Both the position numbers and the translations under genes were made by a program. Below are positions 1 to 7,401 of a stretch of DNA of 19,152 nucleotides, piece after piece; the stretch's first letter is position 1; each line of letters starts with the position of its first letter. The notes below the pieces were generated by a model. It was given only the letters and a program-made list of their open reading frames with translations, ran no database searches and was not told the origin of the DNA. Source of the stretch: Acetobacteraceae bacterium (GTDB lineage: Bacteria > Pseudomonadota > Alphaproteobacteria > Acetobacterales > Acetobacteraceae); assembly GCA_030039695.1 (NCBI GenBank), contig JASHVB010000884.1, positions 1 through 19,152 of the forward strand. Direction: 5' to 3'.

Positions 1-348
1 ACCACCAGCAACACGAGCCGCGCTACGCGCCTTGCGCTTGGCGTCAATGCGCTGAAACTCGGCCTTATTCCTGACGTAGTTTTTCAGCGTCCGGTCGAAA
101 TTCTGCGCCGTCATCTGAGCGCATCGGTGCGGCAGTCCAGCCAGCTTCGGGTCGGTCTTCAGCCGATTCGGCAGCAGCGCGGAGAGCTCGGCGTAGAAGA
201 CGAAGTTGCCGCACTCCTTCATCCGGGCGTTGTTCAGCGCGGTGAACAGGTTCCAAAGATGGCGGGTCTGGCCGCCGAACCGAGCGGCCTTGGCCGCGGC
301 CTCGGGCCGGAGCTTGCCCTTGGCGGCCCGGGTGACGATCGCTGTCAT
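1..348 (-). CDS. TnpB/OrfB-like protein, N-terminal part (runs off the window)
   Basis: The frame is open for all 116 codons from ATG at 348 to the window edge, and this ATG overlaps the transposase stop (ATGA), which implies translational coupling. The product has the layout of the helical N-terminal region of IS200/IS605-type OrfB (TnpB), the RNA-guided nuclease ancestral to Cas12. An R-H-L-W-N stretch at residues 33-37 corresponds to the family's R-f-v-y-N. YAELS at 52-56 is followed by a lysine/proline/leucine-rich linker. QNFDRTLKNYVR at 82-93 corresponds to the family's D-rAfknFF segment. The catalytic RuvC residues and zinc ribbon would lie outside the window, so activity cannot be judged. 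An unrelated passenger protein with a similar helical start remains possible. Confidence 0.6.
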   Translation of the reverse strand, partial: MTAIVTRAAKGKLRPEAAAKAARFGGQTRHLWNLFTALNNARMKECGNFVFYAELSALLPNRLKTDPKLAGLPHRCAQMTAQNFDRTLKNYVRNKAEFQRIDAKRKARSAARVAGG

Positions 349-1274
349 CGCACCAGCTCGTTCCAGCAGAGACGCCCGTGCTGACCGATCAGCCAGCGAG
401 CGATCCGATTGGCAACGTCGCTACGGCGATGGTTCCAGCGAAACTCGTGCTCGCCGGAATAGCGATGCAAGTGCTTGGCGCTGATCTGATGCCAGACCCC
501 GACGATCGCGCGCTGGAACAAGCCAAAGCAGCCTTCGGCCGTGTTAACGTGCGCGCGGATGCCGCCAGGCGCGGTTCGTGCCAACTCGCGCCGCGCGTGA
601 TGCACGCCGTGGTGGCCGAGCATGTTCCGGCCGATCCAGCGATACGTGGCGAGTTCGTCGGAGCACCACACCGCCTGACCCCGGTTAGTCCAGCGCCAGA
701 GCAGAGGAGCGATATCGTCGATCTTGGCCGCGTTGATCCGGGCGGTGCGCGCCTGCCCGTCGCGTTTGATCGCGGCGAACAGCATCGACTTTTTGGTCCC
801 CCGCGCTTTCCCCGGCCGAGCGGCGTGGTTGCGAAGATTGCGCGCCTTGCCACCGATGTAGCTCTCGTCAGCTTCGACGATCCCGGAGAGTGGCAATTGT
901 TCGCCGCTGTCCAGAAGCGCCCGGATGCGGTGACCGAGGAACCAAGCGGTCTTCTGCCCGACACCGAGATGCTCCGCCAGCTTCACGCTGCTGATGCCTT
1001 GGGAGCTTGCGAGGATCAGATACATGGCGAGGTACCAAGTTCGCAGCGGCAGATGGCTGTCTTCCATCGGTGTGCCCACGGTGACGCGGAAATCCTTGCC
1101 GCACGCCCGGCACCGGTAGACGCCCGGCCGTTTGGCCACCACCGATGCGTCATCGACGGTGCCACAACGGTCGCAGACCGGGCCATGGGGCCACCGCACG
1201 CTCTCAAGATGGGAGCGGTAGGCTTCATCGGTGCCATATCTGGCGAGGAAGGTCGTGAGCTTCATACCAACCAT
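345..1274 (-). CDS. IS1595-family transposase
   Basis: This is a cut-and-paste type transposase of 309 residues, a normal length for the family. An N-terminal zinc ribbon is visible as C34-x2-C37 and C55-x2-C58, followed by a helix-turn-helix-like segment around 93-120 (SVKLAEHLGVGQKTAW). The DDE-type catalytic core is represented by D136 in EADESYIGG, D206 in CSDELATY and the HVNTAEG segment at 242-248, whose N244 and E247 are the candidates for the third acidic/amide position. The C-terminal part (SAKHLHRYSGE, then FRWN) matches the family's conserved end. The start could also be ATG at 1265 (MKLTTFL), because neither start has a clear ribosome site. The gene appears intact. Confidence 0.93.
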   Translation of the reverse strand: MVGMKLTTFLARYGTDEAYRSHLESVRWPHGPVCDRCGTVDDASVVAKRPGVYRCRACGKDFRVTVGTPMEDSHLPLRTWYLAMYLILASSQGISSVKLAEHLGVGQKTAWFLGHRIRALLDSGEQLPLSGIVEADESYIGGKARNLRNHAARPGKARGTKKSMLFAAIKRDGQARTARINAAKIDDIAPLLWRWTNRGQAVWCSDELATYRWIGRNMLGHHGVHHARRELARTAPGGIRAHVNTAEGCFGLFQRAIVGVWHQISAKHLHRYSGEHEFRWNHRRSDVANRIARWLIGQHGRLCWNELVR

Positions 1275-1277
1275 TAT

Positions 1278-1309
1278 GGGCGCCGTAATGCGTCATATCA
1301 ATAGGACCC
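1278..1309 (-). repeat. Putative terminal inverted repeat (right end) of the IS1595-family element
   Basis: The 32 bp between the transposase start and the ABC transporter start read GGGTCCTATTGATATGACGC (then ATTACGGCGCCC) towards the transposase gene, which is the expected position and orientation of an IS end. The partner repeat is outside the window, so the boundary is an estimate of a few bp. On the plus strand this repeat contains AGGA (1303-1306) about 10 bp before the ATG of the next gene, so the IS end may now supply that gene's ribosome binding site. Confidence 0.5.
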
Positions 1310-1316
1310 ATTTCGT

Positions 1317-2324
1317 ATGACACCGCTGATCGAGCTGCACGAGGTAACCAAGACCTTCAGTGGCGGTGTGCTGGGACGGGAACGCAAAGTCGCACTGGAA
1401 CGCCTGTCCTTCGCCATCGATCCAGACCGCCCGCGCATCATCGCAGTGGTCGGCGAGAGCGGCAGCGGAAAGACCACGCTGGCGCGCCTGATCCTCGGGC
1501 TGACACAGCCCACCGAGGGTCAGGTACTGTTCCGTGGACACAACGTGCACGCGCTGACATCCCTGGAACGCAGTGATTTCCGCCAGCACGTGCAGGCGAT
1601 CTTCCAGGACCCGTACGAGGTCTACAATCCGTTCTATCGGGTCAATCACGTTCTCATGATGCCGGTGCGTAAGTTCCGTCTTGCGCATACCAAAACCGAT
1701 GCTCACCGACAGATCGAGGACGCTCTGCGCGCCGTTGGTCTGCAGCCGGACGAAATCCTCGGCCGTTATCCACACCAGCTTTCCGGCGGCCAGCGCCAGC
1801 GGATCATGGTCGCGCGCGCTCTGCTGCTGCGTCCGCGACTGATCATTGCAGACGAGCCGGTATCCATGGTCGACGCCTCGCTGCGCGCCACGATCCTCGG
1901 CAGCCTGCGCAAAATGCATGAAGAGCTCGGGATTTCCATCCTCTACATCACCCACGACCTGGCCACGGCCTACCAGGTTGCCGACAGCATCCTGGTGCTG
2001 TATCGCGCCACGGTGGCGGAAGCCGGCGAGGTGGAACCTGTGGTGAAATCCCCGCGGCACCCATACACGCAGTTGCTGATTGGCTCGATCCCGCGCGTCA
2101 GCACCGAACGCGATTGGGCAACCGAGGGGCGGCAGCAAGACCGCCAGATATCCGCCGAAGGATGTCGGTTTGCCGACCGCTGCCCGAACGCGATGTCACG
2201 CTGCCTGACTGCCACGCCGCCATTGTTCCAGACCGACCCCAAACGCGCCGCCGCCTGCTTTCTGCATGATGACGCGCCGGCACTGCCGGCCGGGCAACTC
2301 TCGAAGGTGCTCGCGCTGGCCTGA
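1317..2324 (+). CDS. Peptide/opine-type ABC transporter ATP-binding protein (DppF/OppF family)
   Basis: This cytoplasmic ATPase would energise an oligopeptide/dipeptide/nickel-type ABC importer. The 335-residue product is full length. The Walker A motif GESGSGKT is at residues 46-53, the Q-loop at 94-99 (AIFQDP), the signature LSGGQ at 155-159, Walker B LIIADEP at 175-181 and the switch histidine at 213 (ITHD). The C-terminal oligopeptide-transporter extension follows, with its cysteine cluster CRFADRCP at 283-290 and a later cysteine at 314. Family members normally work with a second ATPase (DppD/OppD), two permeases and a binding protein encoded upstream. None is in the window, and an IS1595 element sits immediately upstream, so the gene has probably been separated from its operon promoter. 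Substrate cannot be told from sequence. Confidence 0.9.
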   Translation: MTPLIELHEVTKTFSGGVLGRERKVALERLSFAIDPDRPRIIAVVGESGSGKTTLARLILGLTQPTEGQVLFRGHNVHALTSLERSDFRQHVQAIFQDPYEVYNPFYRVNHVLMMPVRKFRLAHTKTDAHRQIEDALRAVGLQPDEILGRYPHQLSGGQRQRIMVARALLLRPRLIIADEPVSMVDASLRATILGSLRKMHEELGISILYITHDLATAYQVADSILVLYRATVAEAGEVEPVVKSPRHPYTQLLIGSIPRVSTERDWATEGRQQDRQISAEGCRFADRCPNAMSRCLTATPPLFQTDPKRAAACFLHDDAPALPAGQLSKVLALA

Positions 2325-2705
2325 ACCGCTGGTTCGCCGGTGATCCGGGTCAACGAAACGAAACGTCGCCTTTGGGTCAAGCGGCGCACTGCTTTGGGCA
2401 GTAATCGACCCGGACGTCGCAGGAACCACTCGGATGGCACGCCGATCAGGGCCGCAAGTTTTTCGCCCACGCTTCGCCCGGCACCGGCCGCCGCGGATAC
2501 CTGCTGACCTGAGGATTCGAGCCGTGGCCAGTCGGGGCAGTCCCGGGTCGGTGGTACAAAGCGTACGAACTCGGGCGCGCTGCGGCAATGATGCGACCCA
2601 GCCGCTGCCAAGGGTGTGTAACGTTCGACGCCGTCTGGAGACAGATGGGCGAATGGCTGGCGCTTTCGCGATCAGCCCCTACATCCGACCGCGGAGGCGT
2701 TGCCT
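2325..2705 (+). other. 380-bp gap without a recognisable gene
   Basis: I find no convincing coding region on either strand. A short GAACC-GCT-GGTTC hairpin lies just after the ABC gene stop (about 2323-2335). A strong ribosome site (GGAGG, 2693-2697) marks the start of the next gene. Short unconvincing frames exist on the minus strand but match nothing I recognise. If msrQ once had its usual partner msrP upstream, no trace of it is visible here. Confidence 0.5.
2693..2697 (+). promoter_or_regulatory. Ribosome binding site fixing the msrQ-like start
   Basis: GGAGG lies 8 bp before ATG 2706. The alternative in-frame TTG at 2700 would be only 2 bp away, so the ATG is preferred. Confidence 0.75.
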
Positions 2706-3605
2706 ATGATCGTGCCCTGGCGTGATCGGCGTGGCAGGTTGATGCCGCTGAAGGCCGCGGTGCTTGTCGCCGTCTTCATCCCCGGCATCCTGACCGCGTT
2801 CTGGTGGACCCAGAACGAGCTTGGCGCGCGCCCGGTGACTGAGGCCATCCACGAGGTCGGCCTATGGGCGGTGCGGTTCCTGCTGCTCGCGCTCGCCGTC
2901 ACGCCACTGCGCGTCGCGCTGGACTGGGCCAAGCTCTTGCTCGTGCGACGCATGCTCGGACTGACCGCGCTGGCCTACGCCACGGCACATCTGACGCTCT
3001 ATGCGGTACAGCAGAACGGACATCTGCTGTTCGTCGCCTCCGAGATCATCCATCGCTTCTACCTGACCATCGGCTTCGTCACCCTGCTCGGGCTTGTTGC
3101 GCTCGGTGTGACATCCACGGACGGCGCCATCCGTCGCATGGGGCGATGGTGGCGGCGGCTGCACCGGCTGGCCTATCCGCTCGGTGCGCTGGCGCTGCTG
3201 CACTATTTCATCCAGTCGAAGGCCAACGTGTCGGAGCCAGTGTTCGTCGCCGGGCTGTATGTCTGGCTGATGCTGTGGCGATCGTTGCCGGCGTCCTGGC
3301 AACGTTCGTTGTTGGTGTATGTGCCGCTGGCGGTGCTGTCAGGCCTGGCTGCCGCCGGGATTGAGTTCGGCTGGTACGCAATCGCCACCCACATCAATCC
3401 GTGGCGTGTCCTTTGGGCGAACGACACGCTGCGTTTCGGCCTGCGCCCGGCACACTACGTGGCGCTGACGACGCTTGGACTTGCCGCGGTCACTGCGGGG
3501 CGCCGGGTGGCAGTTGGACGCCAGCGGTTCGAGCCATCGCGAGCCCGACAGGGCCGAAGCAATCTCGCGCATGAGGGTGCGTCCTCGCTGCGCTCCTCGC
3601 AATGA
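2706..3605 (+). CDS. msrQ: MsrQ/YedZ-like haem-binding membrane subunit (ferric reductase-like family)
   Basis: MsrQ is the inner-membrane b-haem protein that passes electrons from the respiratory chain to the periplasmic molybdoenzyme MsrP, which repairs methionine sulfoxide. The 299-residue product has about six hydrophobic segments. The motif order matches the family: AVTPLR at 64-69, RRMLGL at 81-86, and the candidate haem ligands H95 (YATAHLTLY), H153 (RLHRLAY) and H166 (LLHYF). No msrP-like gene is adjacent, which is unusual because the two are normally an operon. The segment after the core (about 175-265) is longer than I expect, and the last 23 residues (277-299) are encoded by a palindromic repeat (3535-3605), so the native C-terminus has probably been replaced by repeat sequence. 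Assignment to MsrQ rather than a related cytochrome b reductase is fairly secure. Confidence 0.82.
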   Translation: MIVPWRDRRGRLMPLKAAVLVAVFIPGILTAFWWTQNELGARPVTEAIHEVGLWAVRFLLLALAVTPLRVALDWAKLLLVRRMLGLTALAYATAHLTLYAVQQNGHLLFVASEIIHRFYLTIGFVTLLGLVALGVTSTDGAIRRMGRWWRRLHRLAYPLGALALLHYFIQSKANVSEPVFVAGLYVWLMLWRSLPASWQRSLLVYVPLAVLSGLAAAGIEFGWYAIATHINPWRVLWANDTLRFGLRPAHYVALTTLGLAAVTAGRRVAVGRQRFEPSRARQGRSNLAHEGASSLRSSQ

Positions 3606-3606
3606 C
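3535..3606. repeat. Palindromic interspersed repeat, copy 1 (inside the 3' end of the msrQ-like gene)
   Basis: The left part (ATCGCGAG, then GGGCCGAAGCAATCTCG) matches the left arm of the palindrome at 16256-16324. The right part (TCCTCGCTGCGCTCCTCGCA, followed by ATG) is the reverse complement of the common CATTGCGAGGAGCGCAGCGA core. The repeat supplies the last codons and the stop of the preceding gene. Confidence 0.75.
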
Positions 3607-3922
3607 CAGGGATGCGACCGGGCGTCTGCCCCGTTGATCCAATCGGATACCACCCAACAACGCACCGCTGTGGGGCCGTTCCACCACGCGGTTGGTGACC
3701 TCGCCTCGGATGACTGAGCTGCGGCGGATGCCATGCCCTGTGACTGGTACGAACGAGGCGTGGCAGCCGGTAGCCACACCGGCGCGCATCCGGTCCTGAC
3801 GGAACGTTTTGGCGACGACCGTTGCGGCGGGGCGTTCGTCGATCGCGCCCGGGTGGCCCTGGCCGCGGCGCCCGCTGTTGGGCAGCATGCGAGATCGCGA
3901 CCCATCGAGCGCTACCGGGAAA
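3607..3922 (+). other. Gap between the msrQ-like gene and the oxidoreductase fusion, no recognised gene
   Basis: About 316 bp hold no gene that I can support. The downstream gene's frame stays open back into this stretch, with possible starts TTG 3809 and ATG 3887, but the residues so encoded are Arg/Pro-rich and do not look like the family. A minus-strand frame also runs through here and continues as the shadow of the downstream gene. It matches nothing known to me. Confidence 0.45.
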
Positions 3923-6787
3923 ATGCGCCTGCGCCATCCCTGCATTCGCCCCTGCGGCGAGCAGATCACCTTCCGCTTCGACGGCATGGCGGTTGCCGCG
4001 CTGCAAGGCGAAACTATTGCGGCGGCGCTCTCGGCCACTGGCATCGTCGCCTTCCGCCGCACCGCGTCGGGCGCGCCACGCGGCCTCCACTGCGGCATGG
4101 GCGCTTGTTTCGACTGCGTCGTGACGGTGGATGGCCGCATTGGCCAGCGTGCCTGCATGACGAAGGTCACGGACGGCATGCAGGTCACCGGCGCGCTACC
4201 GGCTTCCCCCCGAGCGCTGGGCGACGAACCCACAGGTGATGCCGCTACCGAGGAAAATTGCGACGTTCTGATCGTCGGTGGTGGCCCAGCCGGACTGTCG
4301 GCGGCCGCGGCTGCAGCGGAGGCGGGCGCCACGGTGGTCGTTCTGGACGAACGCAGCGCGGTAGGCGGGCAATACGCCAAGCCGCTGGCGGACAGCCACA
4401 CCGATCTTGCACCGGACGGGCAGTTCCGGCTCGGCGCGGCGCTGCGTCGGCGTGCATTGCGTGCCGGTGTGCGCATCGAGACCGAGGCAGCCGCGTGGGG
4501 TGCCTTCGCACCGGACGAAATCGCCACTTTGGTGCGCGGTCGCGCCGTGTTCTTTCGCCCGCGTCGGGTCGTCCTGGCAACCGGCGCGCACGAGCGCCCA
4601 GTACCGCTGCCCGGCTGGACGCTCCCCGGCGTGATGACGACCGGCGCGTTGCAGACGCTGGTGCGCACTCAATGCGTCTGTCCCGGACAGCGCGTGCTGA
4701 TTGGCGGAAACGGGCCGCTGAACTTTCAGCTGGCCTGCGAGCTTCTGGACTGCGGCGTGAAGCCCGTCGCGGTGGTCGAAGCGGCGGCGCGTCCCGGACC
4801 CGGATCATGGAGCGACCTTTGGCAGATGCTAAGCGCAGCGCCCGACCTGCTGCGCGATGGCACCTTGATGCTGCTGCGACTGAAGCGAGCTGGTGTGCCC
4901 ATCCTCTGGTCTGCGCAGGTGACCGCGCTGCATGGCGACGAGCGCGTGCGCGCCGCACAGGTGGACAGCCGCCGCATCGAGATTGATGTCGCCGCGCTAA
5001 ACCTGGGCTTCCAGCCGGAAGTCGGATTGACGCGGGCACTCGGGATTTCACACCGCTTCGTCGATGCGGGGCTCGGCCACCTGGCAACCGAGACCGACGA
5101 AGATGGTCGGACTTCGCTGCCGAGTGTGTTTGCCGTTGGCGACGGCGCTGCCCTCGGCGGTGTGCGGGTGGCGATGTTGCGCGGGCGTCTCGCGGGCCTC
5201 GCCGCCGCGCGCGACCTAGGTTTCGCTGCGACGGATGATCGAGCCGCGCGTGTCGCGTTGCTGCGCGCCCTTAGCTTCCAGCACGCGCTTTGGCGCATAT
5301 TTCGGGCGCCCGCATTTGACGCGAACGCAATCGCGGACGACACCATCATTTGCCGCTGCGAGGAAGTGACTGCCGGATGCCTGCGCGCTGAACTCGCCGG
5401 CGGGCTCGCATCGCTGCCTGCGCTAAAGAAGGCGACGCGTGCCGGTATGGGCCGCTGCCAGGGCCGATTCTGCGCCGCCACAGTCGCGCGACTTTGCCCG
5501 GACACACCTGACGACTGGAGTTTTGCCGCGCCCCGCGCGCCGTTGCGACCGGTGCCGGCGTTGCCACTCACGTTCGAAGCCTCCGAGTTTATTGCCCCCC
5601 TGCTCGATGTGCCTGCCACACCGGTACATGCGCACAAATTGATGGCGCTGCCGGTGGAGCTTCGCCGGGCGGATGTGGCGGTGATCGGCGGCGGCATCGC
5701 CGGCCTATGTACTGCCTACTTCCTGGCAAGGAACGGCGCCGATGTCCTGCTAATCGAACGCGACGAGGCCGGCATGGCCGCCTCCACTGCCAACGCTGGC
5801 AGCCTTCACGTCCAACTTCTGTCCTACGACTTCAACGACGACACGCCGGAGGATGGCGGCCCGGCGGCGCACACACTGCCTCTGGCGCCGCGTAGCATTG
5901 CATTGTGGAAGGAGATCGCAGCCGCATCCGGCGAGGACCTCGGCATTCGCACTGAAGGCGGCCTGATGCTGGCGGAGGATGCCACCGGCCTGGGTTGGCT
6001 GCGACGCAAATCAGCGATGGAGCGGCGGTGGGGGATCGACAGTCAGGTACTGGGCGCCAACGAACTACGCGACATGGCCCCGGCGCTGTCCGAGCGCATG
6101 GCCGGCGCCGATTTCGTCCCGGCAGAGGGCTATGGCGACCCGCTGCGCGGCACGATGGCGGTGCTCAAGCTGGCGCAGCGCCACGGCACCCGCCTGCTGC
6201 GCGGCGCTGAGGTACTGGCGATGGAGCGTGACGGCGCGGCCTGGCGGTTGCGGACATCCAAGGGCGATGTCGTGGCCGGCCGCGTGGTGAACGCGACCGG
6301 ACCCTGGGCCACGCGGGTCGGCCGCATGGTGGGACTGGAGCTGCCGGTCACCGGGACCGTTCAACAGGTCATCGTCACTGATCCTGTTCCACCAATGACT
6401 CGCCATTTGATTGCGCTCGCCAACCGGCACTTGTCGCTCAAACAGCAGACAAGCGGTGGTTTCCTCATAGGTGGCGGCTGGTTCGGCGGCTTCGACCCAA
6501 ACGCTGGCCGTACTTATAACCTGCGCCGCAGCATCGAGGGCAATTTATGGGTTTGCGCGCGGGCCCTTCCCGCGCTGCGTGGACTGCACATCGTGCGTGC
6601 ATGGACTGGCATCAATCCGGCAATCGACCGCGCGCCTCTGCTGGGCGAAGCGCCGGGTCGTCCAGGCTTTTTCAACACCGTCACCGCGAATGGCTACACG
6701 CTGGGACCGATCGTAGGGTGCATGACCGCACATGCAATTCTGCGTAACGAACCGGTGGATGCGCATTACCGGTTGGAACGGTTCTGA
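3923..6787 (+). CDS. Three-part flavo-iron-sulfur amino-acid/opine oxidoreductase (HcnA-HcnB-HcnC-like fusion)
   Basis: One 954-residue chain carries everything usually split over three subunits in hydrogen cyanide synthase (HcnABC), octopine/nopaline oxidase and related amino-acid dehydrogenases. Residues 1-90 form a small [2Fe-2S] domain with C57, C62, C65 and C78. Residues 112-470 form a pyridine nucleotide-disulfide-type flavoprotein with FAD motif VGGGPAG (118-124), a second dinucleotide site GGNGPLN (261-267) and FAVGDG (403-408). Residues 478-517 form a BFD-like iron-sulfur segment with CRC at 478-480, then C512 and C517. From about 584 a D-amino-acid oxidase-type FAD domain begins (VIGGGIAGL, 587-595). 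Start ATG 3923 is chosen because homology begins there. Its ribosome site is poor, and ATG 3887 or TTG 3809 are alternatives. The likely reaction is oxidation of an amino acid, imino acid or opine with electrons passed to the respiratory chain. The substrate is unknown. Confidence 0.85.
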   Translation: MRLRHPCIRPCGEQITFRFDGMAVAALQGETIAAALSATGIVAFRRTASGAPRGLHCGMGACFDCVVTVDGRIGQRACMTKVTDGMQVTGALPASPRALGDEPTGDAATEENCDVLIVGGGPAGLSAAAAAAEAGATVVVLDERSAVGGQYAKPLADSHTDLAPDGQFRLGAALRRRALRAGVRIETEAAAWGAFAPDEIATLVRGRAVFFRPRRVVLATGAHERPVPLPGWTLPGVMTTGALQTLVRTQCVCPGQRVLIGGNGPLNFQLACELLDCGVKPVAVVEAAARPGPGSWSDLWQMLSAAPDLLRDGTLMLLRLKRAGVPILWSAQVTALHGDERVRAAQVDSRRIEIDVAALNLGFQPEVGLTRALGISHRFVDAGLGHLATETDEDGRTSLPSVFAVGDGAALGGVRVAMLRGRLAGLAAARDLGFAATDDRAARVALLRALSFQHALWRIFRAPAFDANAIADDTIICRCEEVTAGCLRAELAGGLASLPALKKATRAGMGRCQGRFCAATVARLCPDTPDDWSFAAPRAPLRPVPALPLTFEASEFIAPLLDVPATPVHAHKLMALPVELRRADVAVIGGGIAGLCTAYFLARNGADVLLIERDEAGMAASTANAGSLHVQLLSYDFNDDTPEDGGPAAHTLPLAPRSIALWKEIAAASGEDLGIRTEGGLMLAEDATGLGWLRRKSAMERRWGIDSQVLGANELRDMAPALSERMAGADFVPAEGYGDPLRGTMAVLKLAQRHGTRLLRGAEVLAMERDGAAWRLRTSKGDVVAGRVVNATGPWATRVGRMVGLELPVTGTVQQVIVTDPVPPMTRHLIALANRHLSLKQQTSGGFLIGGGWFGGFDPNAGRTYNLRRSIEGNLWVCARALPALRGLHIVRAWTGINPAIDRAPLLGEAPGRPGFFNTVTANGYTLGPIVGCMTAHAILRNEPVDAHYRLERF

Positions 6788-6791
6788 CTTT

Positions 6792-6852
6792 CCGTTGCTG
6801 CGAGGAACGCAGCGACGAAGCAAGCACCAACAAAGATTTGCTTCATCACTGC
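6792..6852. repeat. Palindromic interspersed repeat, copy 2 (degenerate), between convergent genes
   Basis: CCGTTGCTGCGAGGAACGCA followed by GCGACGAAGCAAG is a diverged form of the CATTGCGAGGAGCGCAGCGACGAAGC core. It is followed at about 6835 by a short partial right arm (GATTTGCTTCATCACTGC). It lies between the convergent ends of the oxidoreductase fusion gene and pcaG and could act as a bidirectional terminator. Confidence 0.6.
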
Positions 6853-6873
6853 CGTCCATAGCTGACAGGTCGA

Positions 6874-7395
6874 CTACACGTCCAGAAACACTGTCTCGCC
6901 CTCGCCCTGCAGCCTGATATCCATCCGCCACACGCCCGCGCTGACCGGCTTGGCGATCAGCGTGGCGCGACGCGCGGGATCCTCTACCGACATCAGCAGC
7001 GCGTCGGTTTCATTGAGCTTCTCGCCCTGAAAATAGGTGCGGGTCACCAGACCGCGCATCAGCCCGCGCGACAGCACGGTCACCGCGATATGTGGCGCCT
7101 GTTGGGCATTCCCGCGGCCCGGCACGGGACCAGGCTTCAGCGTAGTGAACCGGAAAACGCCGTTGCTGTCAGTGTTGCTGCGGCCGAAACCGGGGAAGCT
7201 GTCCGAGGCGGGCGGGTCCGACTGCCAGATCTCCACGCAGGCACCGGTACAAGGCTTGCCATCCCCGTCGAGCAGTGCGCCGATCAGCGTGATCTTCTCT
7301 CCCTCGGCGCCGAAGCGCGTCAGGTCAGCCCAGGTCGGGTCCTCGATGAGGTGCCAGTAAGGTCCGACGGTCTGGCTCGCAGTTGCGATGGCCAT
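6874..7395 (-). CDS. pcaG: Protocatechuate 3,4-dioxygenase, alpha subunit
   Basis: PcaG pairs with PcaH to form the non-haem Fe(III) enzyme that opens the ring of protocatechuate to give beta-carboxy-cis,cis-muconate, the entry step of the beta-ketoadipate pathway. The 173-residue product has the family opening SQTVGPYWH (7-15), the shared intradiol dioxygenase core (GACVEIWQSD at 50-59, then a GVFRFTTLKPG-type segment) and a normal C-terminus; it is slightly short for the family. As expected for an alpha subunit, it lacks the iron-ligand set RPNHIH seen in its partner. The start ATG 7395 has a strong GGAGGA ribosome site lying in the last codons of pcaH, only 6 bp from the pcaH stop, so the two genes form one operon. 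Confidence 0.95.
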   Translation of the reverse strand: MAIATASQTVGPYWHLIEDPTWADLTRFGAEGEKITLIGALLDGDGKPCTGACVEIWQSDPPASDSFPGFGRSNTDSNGVFRFTTLKPGPVPGRGNAQQAPHIAVTVLSRGLMRGLVTRTYFQGEKLNETDALLMSVEDPARRATLIAKPVSAGVWRMDIRLQGEGETVFLDV

Positions 7396-7401
7396 GCGTT
7401 T

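Larger units (their letters stand above)
1..1309 (-). mobile_element. IS1595-family insertion element with TnpB-like second gene (partial, cut by window edge)
   Basis: The element contains a complete IS1595-type transposase gene and, overlapping its stop codon by 4 bp, a TnpB-like open frame that leaves the window. The probable right end lies at about 1309: read on the minus strand, the sequence starts GGGTCCTATTGATATGACGC and continues for about 35 bp to the transposase start. The exact end is inferred because the other terminal repeat and any target duplication (the family usually makes about 8 bp) are outside the window. The neighbouring ABC transporter gene begins 7 bp beyond this end, so the insertion is directly against that gene. 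Confidence 0.7.

Noticed and set aside
378..1304. A long plus-strand open frame of about 308 codons opposite the transposase gene
   Set aside because: It is the antisense shadow of the transposase, has no recognisable family features, and results from high GC content.
1293..2138. A 281-codon minus-strand frame across the ABC transporter gene
   Set aside because: It is antisense to an intact ATPase with all motifs, and its product is His/Asp/Gln-rich with no known domain.
3490..4668. A 392-codon minus-strand frame beginning inside the oxidoreductase fusion gene
   Set aside because: Most of it is a shadow of the Fe-S and FAD parts of the fusion; the remaining part over the gap is Arg/Ser/Pro-rich and matches nothing.
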